Positions 1 through 9,064 of a stretch of DNA of 64,000 bases are shown here, in pieces. The notes beneath the pieces are model-generated. The model was not told where the DNA came from and did not search any database. It saw only the letters and a program-made list of their open reading frames with translations. The stretch is from Streptomyces sp. 150FB. Lineage in GTDB: Bacteria > Actinomycetota > Actinomycetes > Streptomycetales > Streptomycetaceae. Position numbers and translations under genes: made by a program. The DNA lies in assembly GCF_000818195.1 (NCBI RefSeq), contig NZ_JTHL01000001.1, forward strand, positions 9,452,381 to 9,516,380. The letters run 5' to 3'. Numbering within the stretch: the first letter of the stretch is position 1; every line of letters starts with the position of its first letter.

Positions 1-39
1 GGCCCACCCTCATCGCTCACTCCACGGAAGGAAGCCCGC

Positions 40-1083
40 GTGGCCACCTCCACACCGGCAGCCCCCACGGGCGGGCAGCCGCAGCACGCCCCGCCAGGTC
101 CCGCCCGTAAGGGCGGCGCCGGCCGCGGGTCCGACGCCGGACAGGCGCGCCGTAACATCCTTCACCGGCTCGACCTCGGGGCGGTGCCTTACACCTTCAT
201 CGCGCCGTTCTTCCTGATCTTCGGCGCCTTCGGTCTCTACCCGCTGCTCTACACCTTCTGGATCTCGCTCCACCACGTCGAGCTCTCCTCGCTGGACACG
301 ATGGACTGGCGCGGATTCGCCAACTTCACCGACCTCTTCCAGGACGACCGGTTCTGGAACGCGCTGAGCAACACGTTCACCATCGGGGTCATCTCCACCG
401 TCCCGCAACTGCTGATGGCGCTCGGACTCGCGCACCTGCTCAACTACACACTGCGCGGCTCGGTGTTCTTCCGGGTCGCGATCCTCACCCCGTACGCCAC
501 CTCCATCGCGGCAGCGGCGCTCGTGTTCACCATGCTCTTCGAGCGTGACTTCGGCATGATCAACTGGGCGCTGAATGCCTTCGGGATCGACAACATCGAC
601 TGGGAGAGCCGCAAATGGCCCGCCCAGTTCGCCATCTCCACCATCGTGATCTGGCGCTGGACCGGCTACAACGCGCTGCTCTACCTGGCCGCGATGCAGG
701 CGATACCCCGCGATCTGTACGAGGCGGCCGCCATCGACGGCGCCTCCCGCTGGCAGCAGTTCCGCAAGGTCACCGTGCCCGGGATCAGTGCCACGATCGT
801 CTTCACGATCGTGCTCTCCACCATCGGCGCCACCCAGCTCTTCGGCGAACCGCTGATCTTCGGCCAGGGGCCCAACGGAATCAGCGGCGGGGCCGACAAC
901 CAGTACCAGACGCTCGGGCTGCTGCTCTACGAAGAGGGCTGGAAGAACTACCAGATGGGACGCGCCTCGGCGATCGCCTGGGCCATGTTCCTCATCCTGA
1001 TCCTGATCTTCGTCCTGCAACGCGTCGTCGTACGCCTCACATCGGGCAGGCCGGCGAAATCCCGCCCGTCCGTCACGTCCTGA
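40..1083 (+). CDS. cebF: sugar ABC transporter permease, CebF-like
   Basis: Inner-membrane permease of a carbohydrate ABC importer, MalF type. The 347-residue protein has a Pro/Gly-rich cytoplasmic N-terminus of about 45 residues, then roughly six membrane segments. The EAA loop (EAAAIDGASRWQQF, starting at residue 228) docks the ATPase. The GTG start follows a GGAAGGA ribosome site. The second permease follows 18 nt downstream, then a GH1 beta-glucosidase, which is the cebEFG-bglC order of streptomycetes, so cello-oligosaccharide is the likely substrate (inference from context). The binding-protein gene must lie just before the window. No ATPase gene is present, as expected where a shared MsiK-type ATPase serves several importers. 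Confidence 0.85.
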   Translation: MATSTPAAPTGGQPQHAPPGPARKGGAGRGSDAGQARRNILHRLDLGAVPYTFIAPFFLIFGAFGLYPLLYTFWISLHHVELSSLDTMDWRGFANFTDLFQDDRFWNALSNTFTIGVISTVPQLLMALGLAHLLNYTLRGSVFFRVAILTPYATSIAAAALVFTMLFERDFGMINWALNAFGIDNIDWESRKWPAQFAISTIVIWRWTGYNALLYLAAMQAIPRDLYEAAAIDGASRWQQFRKVTVPGISATIVFTIVLSTIGATQLFGEPLIFGQGPNGISGGADNQYQTLGLLLYEEGWKNYQMGRASAIAWAMFLILILIFVLQRVVVRLTSGRPAKSRPSVTS

Positions 1084-1101
1084 CCAGGGAGCAGCAGTCC
1101 C

Positions 1102-2028
1102 ATGACCACCGACACCGCACCGCTCCGGGGACATGTGAAGGCCCGGCCCGACCGCACCCCGCCGTCCACCGGAAGCCGGCTCGGCCGCGTGCTGCGGCCC
1201 GGCGCCGGCCGCCAGCACCACGCGGGACCGCTCGCCTACATCCTGCTCTCCCTCGCCGCCCTCGTCTCCCTCTTCCCGCTCTACTGGACGATGGTGGCCG
1301 CCTCGACCGACAACACCCGGGTCTCCCAGACCCCGCCGCCCTTCATCCCGGGACCGAACCTCTTCAAGAACCTCGCGACGGCGTGGCAGGACGCGGCGCT
1401 GGGCAAGGCGATGCTCAACAGCCTGATCGTCGCCGGGGTGATCGCGCTCTCGACGGTCTTCTTCGCCACCCTCGCGGGATTCGCCTTCGCCAAACTCCGC
1501 TTCCGGGGGCGTAATTTGCTGCTGACGCTGGTCATCGGCACGATGCTGGTACCGCCGCAGCTCGGCGTCGTACCGCTGTTCATGCTGATGGCCGACCTCG
1601 GCTGGGGGCAGTCGCTGCCGTCGGTCATCTTCCCGACGCTGGTCAGCGCGGTCGGCGTGTTCTTCATGCGCCAGTACCTCAAGGAGGCGCTGCCCGACGA
1701 ACTCATCGAGGCTGGACGGCTGGACGGAGCGCATTCGCTGCGCATCTTCTGGAGCATCGTCCTGCCGATCGCCAGGCCCCCGATGGCCGTACTGTTCATG
1801 ATCACGTTCGTGCACGCCTGGAACGACTTCTTCTGGCCCTACATCGCGCTGGACATGACCAATCCCACGGTCCCCGTGGCACTCACGCAGCTCAGCGCGG
1901 GGTATGTACGGGACCAGTCGGTGATCATGGCAGGCGCGCTCCTCGGCACCCTGCCGCTGCTGGCGATGTTCCTCGTCTTCGGCCGGCAGATCGTGGGGGG
2001 CATCATGCAGGGAGCGGTCAAGGGCTGA
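1102..2028 (+). CDS. cebG: sugar ABC transporter permease, CebG-like
   Basis: Second permease (MalG type, 308 residues) of the same importer. A basic N-terminus of about 40 residues leads into about six membrane helices. The EAA loop (EAGRLDGAHSLRIFW) starts at residue 203, and the C-terminus (FGRQIVGGIMQGAVKG) is typical of MalG-like permeases. The ATG start has a GGGAG site upstream. It is in one transcription unit with the preceding permease. A 159-nt spacer containing a hairpin and a degenerate repeat separates it from the beta-glucosidase gene, so expression of that gene may be set separately. Confidence 0.85.
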   Translation: MTTDTAPLRGHVKARPDRTPPSTGSRLGRVLRPGAGRQHHAGPLAYILLSLAALVSLFPLYWTMVAASTDNTRVSQTPPPFIPGPNLFKNLATAWQDAALGKAMLNSLIVAGVIALSTVFFATLAGFAFAKLRFRGRNLLLTLVIGTMLVPPQLGVVPLFMLMADLGWGQSLPSVIFPTLVSAVGVFFMRQYLKEALPDELIEAGRLDGAHSLRIFWSIVLPIARPPMAVLFMITFVHAWNDFFWPYIALDMTNPTVPVALTQLSAGYVRDQSVIMAGALLGTLPLLAMFLVFGRQIVGGIMQGAVKG

Positions 2029-2047
2029 GCGAGGGCCCGCGACACAC

Positions 2048-2075
2048 CGCCGGCCGGCGCTCCACCCGGCCGGCG
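2048..2075 (+). terminator. intercistronic hairpin after cebG
   Basis: Perfect 10-bp inverted repeat (CGCCGGCCGG / CCGGCCGGCG) with an 8-nt loop, 20 nt after the cebG stop. There is no T-run. It could attenuate transcription or protect the permease message from 3' decay before bglC. Confidence 0.5.
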
Positions 2076-2080
2076 CACCG

Positions 2081-2165
2081 CAGGACGCGCACGGCAGGAC
2101 GCGCACGGCAGGAACGAACGCAGCAGGACGCACGCAGCAGTACACACACGGCAGTACGCACACAG
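2081..2165 (+). repeat. six degenerate 14-nt tandem repeats
   Basis: Six end-to-end copies of a 14-nt unit (one copy is 15 nt) with consensus CAGKACGCRCACGG. The first two copies are identical and the later ones drift. The array fills the cebG-bglC spacer and ends 9 nt before the bglC ribosome site. No protein reading is supported. Confidence 0.6.
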
Positions 2166-2187
2166 CCCGTCACGTGGAAGGACCCTT

Positions 2188-3615
2188 GTGGCCACCTCAG
2201 CACTCAGCTTCCCGCCCGGTTTCCTCTGGGGAACGGCGACCGCCGCGTACCAGATCGAGGGCGCCGTCCACCAGGACGACCGCACCCCCTCCATCTGGGA
2301 CGTGCACTCCCGGACACCGGGCAGGGTCCGCAACGGCGACACCGGTGACATCGCGACCGACCACTACCACCACTGGCGCGAGGACATCGCGCTCATGTCC
2401 GATCTCGGCATCGGCGCCTACCGGTTCTCGGTCTCCTGGCCCCGGGTCCAGCCCACCGGGAGCGGTCCCGCCTCGGCCAAGGGGCTCGACTTCTACCGGG
2501 GGCTGACCGATGAACTGCTGGACAAGGGCATCCAGCCCGTCGTCACCCTCTACCACTGGGACCTGCCCCAGCACCTGGAGGACGCCGGCGGCTGGCCGGA
2601 GCGCGACACCGCCTACCGCTTCGCGGAGTACGCGGGACTGGTCGCCGACGCCCTCGGCGACCGGGTGACCACCTGGACCACCCTCAACGAGCCCTGGTGC
2701 AGCGCCTTCCTGGGCTACGGCTCGGGGGTGCACGCCCCCGGCCGTACCGACCCCGCGGACGCGCTGCGGGCCGCACACCACCTCAACCTCGCCCACGGCC
2801 TCGCCGTCCGGGCGCTCCGCGAGCGGCTGCCCGCCGAGGCGCAGATCTCCGTCACCCTCAATCTGCACCACGTCAGGCCGCTGACCGAGAGCGCGGGGGA
2901 CACCGACGCCGCGCGCCGTATCGACGGTGTGGCCAACCGCGTCTTCACCGGCCCCATGCTGGACGGCGCGTACCCGGCCGATGTCATCGAGGACACCGCC
3001 TCGGTCACCGACTGGTCGTTCGTCCAGGACGGTGACACCGAACTCATCCACCAGCCGCTCGACTTCCTCGGCGTCAACTACTACTCGCCGACCCTCGTCT
3101 CGCAGCGGACGGGCACCGCCACCCACCGCTCCGACGGACACGGCGCGAGCGACCACAGCCCCTGGCCCGCCGCCGACGATGTCGACTTCCACCAGACGCC
3201 CGGACCCACCACGGCCATGGGCTGGACCGTCGACCCGAGCGGTCTGTACGAGCTGCTGCTGCGGGTGTCCGGCGACCACCCCGGACTGCCCCTGATGATC
3301 ACCGAGAACGGCGCGGCCTTCGACGACTACGCCAACCCGGAGGGCGAGGTGCGCGACCCGGAGCGGATCGCCTACCTGGAAGGCCATCTGACGGCGGTGC
3401 ACCGGGCCATCGAGGCGGGGGTGGACCTGCGCGGTTACTTCCTCTGGTCGCTGCTCGACAACTTCGAGTGGTCCTACGGATACAGCAAGCGCTTCGGCAT
3501 GGTGTACGTGGACTACGCGTCGCAGCGCCGTATCCCCAAGTCCAGCGCCCACTGGTACGCGAAGGTGACACGCGCCAACAGCCTGCCCGCGCCGGCCCCC
3601 GGATCAGGCCATTGA
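2188..3615 (+). CDS. bglC: GH1 beta-glucosidase
   Basis: Intracellular family-1 glycoside hydrolase that cleaves imported cellobiose or cello-oligosaccharides to glucose. At 475 residues it is full length. The acid/base is E168 in TLNEPW, and the nucleophile is E373 in ITENGAA. The N-terminal [19 protein letters not shown] and the aglycone/glycone motif [22 protein letters not shown] are also present. No signal peptide is seen, in keeping with action after uptake. The GTG start is chosen for the GGAAGGA site 5 nt upstream. It lies downstream of the two ceb permease genes on the same strand. I looked for the CebR-type palindrome TGGGAGCGCTCCCA in the spacer and did not find it. Confidence 0.93.
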   Translation: MATSALSFPPGFLWGTATAAYQIEGAVHQDDRTPSIWDVHSRTPGRVRNGDTGDIATDHYHHWREDIALMSDLGIGAYRFSVSWPRVQPTGSGPASAKGLDFYRGLTDELLDKGIQPVVTLYHWDLPQHLEDAGGWPERDTAYRFAEYAGLVADALGDRVTTWTTLNEPWCSAFLGYGSGVHAPGRTDPADALRAAHHLNLAHGLAVRALRERLPAEAQISVTLNLHHVRPLTESAGDTDAARRIDGVANRVFTGPMLDGAYPADVIEDTASVTDWSFVQDGDTELIHQPLDFLGVNYYSPTLVSQRTGTATHRSDGHGASDHSPWPAADDVDFHQTPGPTTAMGWTVDPSGLYELLLRVSGDHPGLPLMITENGAAFDDYANPEGEVRDPERIAYLEGHLTAVHRAIEAGVDLRGYFLWSLLDNFEWSYGYSKRFGMVYVDYASQRRIPKSSAHWYAKVTRANSLPAPAPGSGH

Positions 3616-3756
3616 GGGTGACATGGCGCGGGCTTGGTACTCCCTTGGCCAACACATGTCCCCATTATGAACACTTGATCGACAGAGTGGCACATTGCGT
3701 GTGACTTTCAACTACCTCGCCCGTCACGCGCGTTCACTCGCAATGCAGGGGGTTCT

Positions 3757-5703
3757 ATGAGATCCAGCCGATCGCGCCTGCGCGCCGGTGTGACCCTGGC
3801 GGCGGCGCTGCCTCTGGTCGTCGGTGCCCTGGCACTCGGCATTCCGTCCGCGGGGGCCGCGACAGGCCCCGCCGGGCGCGACACGCTCCACGGCACCAAG
3901 CCGCTGTGGGCGACCCAGAAGGCGGACAAGGGCAGCACGGCCGACTCGAGCAAGGTCACCGCCCGCGTCTACCTGGCCGGTCGCGACGCCGCCGGCCTGG
4001 CGCAGTACGCCAAGGAGGTGTCCGACCCGGGCTCCGCCTCGTACGGCACGTATCTGAGCGCGAAGCAGGCCGACGCGCGCTTCGGCGCGACGAAGGAACA
4101 GATATCCCAGGTCACCGCCTGGCTGAAGTCGACCGGCCTGAAGGTGACCGGCTCGAACAAGCACTACCTGACGGTGACCGGTGACACCACTGCCGTGGAG
4201 AAAGCTTTCTCCACGCAGTTGCACAACTACACCAAGGGCAAGAGCACTTACCGGGCGCCCGTCGCGACGCCCTCGGTGCCCGACTCCCTGAACGGTGCCG
4301 TGCTCACGGTGACCGGCCTCGACAACGCGCCGCACACGTCGAAGCACGACGACACGCTGCCGCCGCCGGACGCCGTGTTCCGTAACGCGGGCCCCTTCTC
4401 GACGTACTACGGCTCGAAGACCGACAAGAAGCTCCCGTCGGCCTACGGTTCCAAGGCGCCGTACGCGATCAAGGGCTACACCGGTACGCAGCTCCGCTCC
4501 GCCTACGGGGCCAAGAGCTACACCGGCAAGGGCGTCACCGTCGCCATCACGGACGCGTACGCCTCGCCCAGCATCGCGCAGGACGCCAAGGAGTACGCCA
4601 AGCGCAACGGCGACAAGAACTACCGGGCCGGACAGCTCTCCCAGGTGCTGCCCGCCGACTACAACAGCACGGTGGACTGCCAGGCTTCGGGCTGGTACGG
4701 CGAGGAGACCCTCGACGTCGAAGCCGTGCACGCGGTGGCACCCGATGCCGACATCACCTATGTCGGTTCGGCCTCGTGCCAGGACGACGATCTGCTCGAT
4801 TCCCTGGGCAAGATCGTGGACGGGCACCTCGCCGACATCGTCTCCAACTCGTGGGGCGACATCGAGGCCAACGAGACCCCGGCCTCGGCCGCGGCCTACG
4901 ACCAGGTGTTCCAGATGGGTGCCGTCGAGGGCATCGGCTTCTACTTCTCCACCGGTGACGACGGCGACAACGTCGCCAGCACCGGCACGAAGCAGGTCGA
5001 CGTCCCGGCCAACTCGGCCTGGGTGACGGCGGTGGGCGGTACCTCGCTCAACGTCGGCAAGAACGACAAGTACCAGTGGGAGACCGGCTGGGGCACGCTC
5101 CAGTCGAGTCTGGGCGCCGACAACAACTGGACCGGTTTCCCCGGTGCCTTCACGTCGGGCGCCGGCGGCGGCACGAGCGTGAGCGTGCCGCAGCCGTTCT
5201 ACCAGAAGGGCACCGTCCCGGACTCGCTCGCCAAGGCGAACGGTACGACGGCGATGCGCACCCTGCCGGACATCTCGGCGGTCGCCGACCCGAACACCGG
5301 TTTCCTCGTCGGCCAGACCCAGACGCTCGGAGACGGGACGCTGGGCTACGACGAGTACCGCATCGGGGGCACCTCGCTGGCCTCTCCGGTCATCGCGGGC
5401 GTCCAGGCGCTGGCGCAGCAGGCACAGCACAATGTGCCGATCGGCTTCGCCAACCCGGGGATCTACCAGCGGTACGGCACGCCGTCCTACCACGACGTGA
5501 CCGATCACCCGCTGGGTGCCGGCCACGACGCGGCCGTCGTACGCAGGGACTTCGTCAACGGCGCCGATGACGCCGACGGCATCACCACCTCGCTGCGGAC
5601 CATCGGCAAGGACAGCTCGCTGTCCGCGACGGTGGGCTACGACGACGTGACCGGGGTCGGAAGTCCGGCGGCCGGTTATGTGAGCTCGTACCACACCCGC
5701 TGA
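3757..5703 (+). CDS. secreted S53 (sedolisin/kumamolisin) serine peptidase
   Basis: Exported acid-type serine-carboxyl peptidase, 648 residues. A signal peptide (about residues 1-34, ending near SAGAA) is followed by a pro-kumamolisin activation domain to about residue 190 and the catalytic domain. Catalytic residues visible are E316 and D320 (GEETLDVE), oxyanion D368 (SNSWGD) and S540 in GGTSLASP. The Ca site probably lies in the C-terminal DVTGVGSP stretch. The prodomain implies autocatalytic maturation outside the cell. The ATG follows an AGGGGG site. It is monocistronic, with its own upstream region and a hairpin downstream. Family assignment is firm. Whether it acts as endopeptidase or tripeptidyl peptidase cannot be told from sequence. 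Confidence 0.9.
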   Translation: MRSSRSRLRAGVTLAAALPLVVGALALGIPSAGAATGPAGRDTLHGTKPLWATQKADKGSTADSSKVTARVYLAGRDAAGLAQYAKEVSDPGSASYGTYLSAKQADARFGATKEQISQVTAWLKSTGLKVTGSNKHYLTVTGDTTAVEKAFSTQLHNYTKGKSTYRAPVATPSVPDSLNGAVLTVTGLDNAPHTSKHDDTLPPPDAVFRNAGPFSTYYGSKTDKKLPSAYGSKAPYAIKGYTGTQLRSAYGAKSYTGKGVTVAITDAYASPSIAQDAKEYAKRNGDKNYRAGQLSQVLPADYNSTVDCQASGWYGEETLDVEAVHAVAPDADITYVGSASCQDDDLLDSLGKIVDGHLADIVSNSWGDIEANETPASAAAYDQVFQMGAVEGIGFYFSTGDDGDNVASTGTKQVDVPANSAWVTAVGGTSLNVGKNDKYQWETGWGTLQSSLGADNNWTGFPGAFTSGAGGGTSVSVPQPFYQKGTVPDSLAKANGTTAMRTLPDISAVADPNTGFLVGQTQTLGDGTLGYDEYRIGGTSLASPVIAGVQALAQQAQHNVPIGFANPGIYQRYGTPSYHDVTDHPLGAGHDAAVVRRDFVNGADDADGITTSLRTIGKDSSLSATVGYDDVTGVGSPAAGYVSSYHTR

Positions 5704-5710
5704 GTTCGCG

Positions 5711-5756
5711 ACCGGACGCGACGCGGCGCACCCCCGTGCGTCTCGCCGCGCCCGGT
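5711..5756 (+). terminator. imperfect GC hairpin after S53 gene
   Basis: ACCGG...CCCGGT arms with interrupted pairing (CGCG, GCG blocks) just after the stop codon. It is plausible as a factor-assisted or I-shaped terminator. The rest of the 296-nt spacer up to the M1 gene holds only a short imperfect palindrome (TCATG CC CATGA, 5903-5914) and no supported gene. Confidence 0.5.
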
Positions 5757-5999
5757 CAGGCTCTGCACGGCATGACGCGACTCCCGTGCGGACTCCGGGC
5801 GGTTTCACGGCCGGAGTTCACGCGGGAGCTGTGCCATGCCCCGCGCCGGAGCGCGCCAGGCAACTGCCACCGGCATGGTCGGGACAGTGTGAGAATTCAA
5901 TGTCATGCCCATGATTAAAAGGTGAGGGAACGGAGCAGAGTGAGCGGTGTTGTCCGCTCGCCGTTCTGGCAGCCGCGCGTACGAAAGGCCCCACCACTC

Positions 6000-7403
6000 A
6001 TGGCTCGTACCAGCTCTGTCCGCCGAACCTCCCGCTGGCTCGCCCTGGCGACCGCCGTCGCCTCCGCGTTCGCGATCGCCGCCGGTCCCGGTGCGTCCCC
6101 CGGTGCGCCGGGGATCGGGGATCCCTACTTCCCGGACCTCGGCAACGGCGGTTTCGACGCGCTCCACTACGACCTCGGTGTGTCCTACGAGCCGGGGACC
6201 GGCGTCCTCGACGGCAACGCCACCATCACCGCCCGCGCCACCGAGGACCTCAGCTCCTTCGACCTCGACCTCCAGAAACTCACCGTCGGCAAGGTGAAGG
6301 TCGACGGCGCCCGCGCTCACTTCACCAGAGCGGGCGACGAACTGACCGTCACCCCCGGCCACCGGCTGCGCAAGGGAAAACGCTTCAAGGTCACCGTCGC
6401 GTACAAGGGCGTGCCCGAGGCGCTCAGCGGCCCGATCGTCTTCGGGTCCCGGTACGGCGTGATGAAGACCGACGACGGCGTCTTCATCGCCTGCGAGCCC
6501 AACGCCGCCTCGACCTGGTTCCCCTCCAGCGACCACCCCAGCGACAAGGCCACGTACGACATCAGCATCGACGCCCCCAAGGGCCTCACCGGGGTCTCCA
6601 ACGGAGTCCTCGTCAACTCCCGTACGAAGGGGGACCGCTCGTACTTCCACTGGCGGGAGTCCGAGCCGATGGCGACCTACCTGGCCACCGCCACCGTCGG
6701 CAAGTTCGACGTCCAGCAGGGCAGGACGCCCGGCGGCATCCCGATCTACGTGGCCACCGACCCGGTCCTGCCCAAGGGAACGGTCAACGTCTACGACGTG
6801 ACAGCGGCGGCCACGGACTACTGGTCCACGCTCTTCGGCCCGTACCCCTTCGAGGAGACCGGCGCGATCGTCGACGACATGCCGGACGCCGGGTTCTCGC
6901 TGGAGGTGCAGTCAAAGCCCGCGTACTCGGCCGTCCGGAGCGAGTCGACCATCGTCCACGAACTGGCCCACCAGTGGTTCGGCGACTCGGTGTCCGTGAA
7001 GCAGTGGAAGAACATCTGGATGAACGAGGGCTTCGCCACCTACGCCGAGTGGCTGTGGGCCGAACACAAGGGCACCCGCACCGCGCACGACGCGCTGGCC
7101 GCCGCGTACAACGCCCGCCCCGCCACGTCCGCGTTCTGGACGTCGAAGGTGGACGACCCGCAGCGCGACACCATGTTCGGTGACGCCGTCTACACGCGCG
7201 GCGCCATGACCCTCGAAGTGCTGCGCGAGCGCATCGGGGACAGGGCGTTCTTCAAGCTGCTCCCGGCCTGGACGGCGGCGCACCGCCACGGGAACGGCAC
7301 CACGGAGCAGTTCGAGGCGCTCGCCGAGAAGATATCCGGCCAGGACCTCGGAAGCCTGTTCCAGACCTGGCTGGAGAGCCCGACACGGCCCGCCCTGCCG
7401 TAG
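6000..7403 (+). CDS. secreted M1 family zinc metallopeptidase (aminopeptidase N-like)
   Basis: Gluzincin of 467 residues with a signal peptide (RRTSRWLALATAVASAFAIA). It has an N-terminal M1 beta domain and the zinc site HELAHQWFG (H320, E321, H324) with third ligand E343 in NEGFATYAEW, 18 residues on as in the family. The exopeptidase GxMEN loop is replaced by GFSLEVQSKPAYS, common in bacterial short M1 proteins. It stops after the catalytic domain, so it lacks the long C-terminal HEAT-like domain of PepN. The ATG at 6000 is chosen over upstream in-frame GTG codons because it has a GAAAGG site and starts directly on the signal peptide. Likely extracellular peptide trimming. Confidence 0.88.
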   Translation: MARTSSVRRTSRWLALATAVASAFAIAAGPGASPGAPGIGDPYFPDLGNGGFDALHYDLGVSYEPGTGVLDGNATITARATEDLSSFDLDLQKLTVGKVKVDGARAHFTRAGDELTVTPGHRLRKGKRFKVTVAYKGVPEALSGPIVFGSRYGVMKTDDGVFIACEPNAASTWFPSSDHPSDKATYDISIDAPKGLTGVSNGVLVNSRTKGDRSYFHWRESEPMATYLATATVGKFDVQQGRTPGGIPIYVATDPVLPKGTVNVYDVTAAATDYWSTLFGPYPFEETGAIVDDMPDAGFSLEVQSKPAYSAVRSESTIVHELAHQWFGDSVSVKQWKNIWMNEGFATYAEWLWAEHKGTRTAHDALAAAYNARPATSAFWTSKVDDPQRDTMFGDAVYTRGAMTLEVLRERIGDRAFFKLLPAWTAAHRHGNGTTEQFEALAEKISGQDLGSLFQTWLESPTRPALP

Positions 7404-7422
7404 CCCTGCCGGACTCCGGACT

Positions 7423-7466
7423 CCGGACGCGGCGCCGGCGGCGATACCCGCCGGCGCCGCGTCCGG
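7423..7466. terminator. 19-bp perfect hairpin, bidirectional terminator
   Basis: CCGGACGCGGCGCCGGCGG pairs perfectly with its complement across a 6-nt loop (CGATAC). It sits between the convergent M1 peptidase gene and the small membrane-protein gene and can terminate both. Confidence 0.8.
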
Positions 7467-7468
7467 CG

Positions 7469-7708
7469 TCAGTGGAACTGCGGGACGATCAGATACAGCC
7501 CGTACAGCACGGCGGCCGCGCAGGCGAGGAAGCACAGTCCGGCGACGGCCACGGACAGCGGCGCGCTTCTGCCGTCCTCCTTGCCGCCGCGCGCCTCCTC
7601 GCCGGTCGCCAGGGCGCGTACGCCCAGGGCGAAGACCAGCACGACCCCCACGGTCGCGCCGACGCTCACCAGCGCCACCTCGCCCAGGGCGCTCCAGTGC
7701 AGATTCAT
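7469..7708 (-). CDS. small two-helix membrane protein next to PiT
   Basis: 79-residue protein with two predicted membrane segments (VALVSVGATVGVVLVFALGV and LSVAVAGLCFLACAAAVLYG) joined by a charged loop (EEARGGKEDGR). It starts after a GGAGGG site 5 nt upstream of the ATG. It lies 71 nt downstream of the phosphate transporter gene on the same strand, so the two are probably co-transcribed, and an accessory role in phosphate transport is possible (inference). I do not recognise a named family. Confidence 0.75.
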   Translation of the reverse strand: MNLHWSALGEVALVSVGATVGVVLVFALGVRALATGEEARGGKEDGRSAPLSVAVAGLCFLACAAAVLYGLYLIVPQFH

Positions 7709-7779
7709 GGGTTTCCCTCCTCGTACCTCGTGCGTGCGGATGCGGTGCGATGCGAGCCGATGCCGATCGCAGGCGTACG

Positions 7780-8925
7780 TCAGACCTTCGCGTGGCGGTC
7801 CTTGGCGCGCACAGCCACGTCGTGGCCGTCATTGACGTTGCCCGAGGTGACCGGGTTGCGGCGGGCGGCGAGCACGATGAAGGCGGCGACGGCGAGGGCG
7901 ACCACGGCGATGACCACGACCCCGGCGGTCCCGCCGTGCACCACCACACTCGCGGCGACCGCGCCGACAGCGGCGGCGGCGGGAAGCGTGACGCACCAGG
8001 CGACCGCCATCCGTCCGGCGGTGCCCCAGCGCACCTCGGCCAGCCGGCGGCCGAGCCCGGCGCCGAGAATGCCGCCGGAGCACACCTGCGTGGTGGACAG
8101 GGCGAAGCCGAGGTGGGCCGAGGTCAGGATCACGGTGGTCGCGGCCGACTCGGCCGCGAAGCCCTGGGGCGCCTGGATGTCGGTGAGGCCCTTGCCCATG
8201 GTCCGGATGATCCGCCAGCCGCCCAGATACGTACCGAGGCCGATGGCCAGCCCGGCCGAGCCGATGACCCACAGGGGCGGCCCCGCGTCGGGCCCGAGGG
8301 CGCCGGCCGAGATCAGGGTCAGGGTGATGACGCCCATGGTCTTCTGCGCGTCATTGGTGCCGTGCGCCAGGGAGACCAGTGAGGCGGAGGCGATCTGGCC
8401 GAGCCGGAACCCCCGGTTCACCGAGGACTCCCGGCCCCGCGAGGTCAGCCGGTAGGCGAGATACGTGGCGATCAGCGCGGCGATCCCCGCCACCAGCGGT
8501 GAGGCGAGCGCCGGCAGGAGGATTTTCTCGATCACCTGGCCGAAGTGCACACCGTGCTGTCCGGCGCCCACCCACACCGCCCCGATCAGCCCGCCGAACA
8601 GGGCGTGCGAGGAACTGGAGGGCAGCCCGAGCAGCCAGGTCGCGAGATTCCACAAGATCGCCCCGACCAGTCCCGCGAAGATCATCCCTGGGGTGACCAG
8701 GCTGTCCTCGACGATGCCGCCGGAGATCGTTCTTGCGACCTCGGTGGACAGGAACGCGCCCGCGATGTTGAGAACCCCGCTGATGAGGACGGCGACCTTG
8801 GGGCGCAGCGCGCCCGTGGCGATGGAGGTCGCCATCGCGTTCGCTGTGTCATGGAAACCGTTGGTGAAGTCGAACGCCAGGGCGGTGACGATCACCACTG
8901 CCACGAGAAACGTGATGTGTTCCAT
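7780..8925 (-). CDS. pit: PiT family inorganic phosphate transporter
   Basis: Low-affinity phosphate:cation symporter of about 10 membrane segments, 381 residues. Both PiT signatures are present: FDFTNGFHDTANAMATSIATG-type near the N-terminus and SLAHGTNDAQKTMGVI in the second half, the internal duplication typical of the family. The cytoplasmic loop is short, as in bacterial PitA/PitH proteins. The ATG giving MEHITFLVAVV is preferred over a GTG 18 nt upstream because it places the first helix at the N-terminus. Neither has a strong ribosome site. It is followed by the small membrane protein gene. Confidence 0.9.
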   Translation of the reverse strand: MEHITFLVAVVIVTALAFDFTNGFHDTANAMATSIATGALRPKVAVLISGVLNIAGAFLSTEVARTISGGIVEDSLVTPGMIFAGLVGAILWNLATWLLGLPSSSSHALFGGLIGAVWVGAGQHGVHFGQVIEKILLPALASPLVAGIAALIATYLAYRLTSRGRESSVNRGFRLGQIASASLVSLAHGTNDAQKTMGVITLTLISAGALGPDAGPPLWVIGSAGLAIGLGTYLGGWRIIRTMGKGLTDIQAPQGFAAESAATTVILTSAHLGFALSTTQVCSGGILGAGLGRRLAEVRWGTAGRMAVAWCVTLPAAAAVGAVAASVVVHGGTAGVVVIAVVALAVAAFIVLAARRNPVTSGNVNDGHDVAVRAKDRHAKV

Positions 8926-9064
8926 TGATTCAGGTAAACGCACGCGCGCGTAGCACGGGCAAATCCGATGTTAAGCCAACGGATACAGCACGCCAAAGAA
9001 TCGTCATGCGTGGGTCGTCATCGTGCTGGCCGTCGTCGTGCCGCTCAGCGCCGACCGTACGGTG

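Noticed and set aside
10-2163. A 717-codon open frame antisense to the ceb permeases
   Set aside because: Composition is Arg/Glu/Gly/His-rich low complexity, typical of the reverse reading of high-GC genes. The plus-strand permeases have clear motifs.
2029-3756. CebR-type palindrome TGGGAGCGCTCCCA near bglC or after it
   Set aside because: Looked for and not seen. The operator of this operon, if present, should lie before the binding-protein gene outside the window.
3724-5808. 694-codon minus-strand frame opposite the S53 peptidase
   Set aside because: No family-like motifs. The plus strand has signal peptide and complete catalytic residues.
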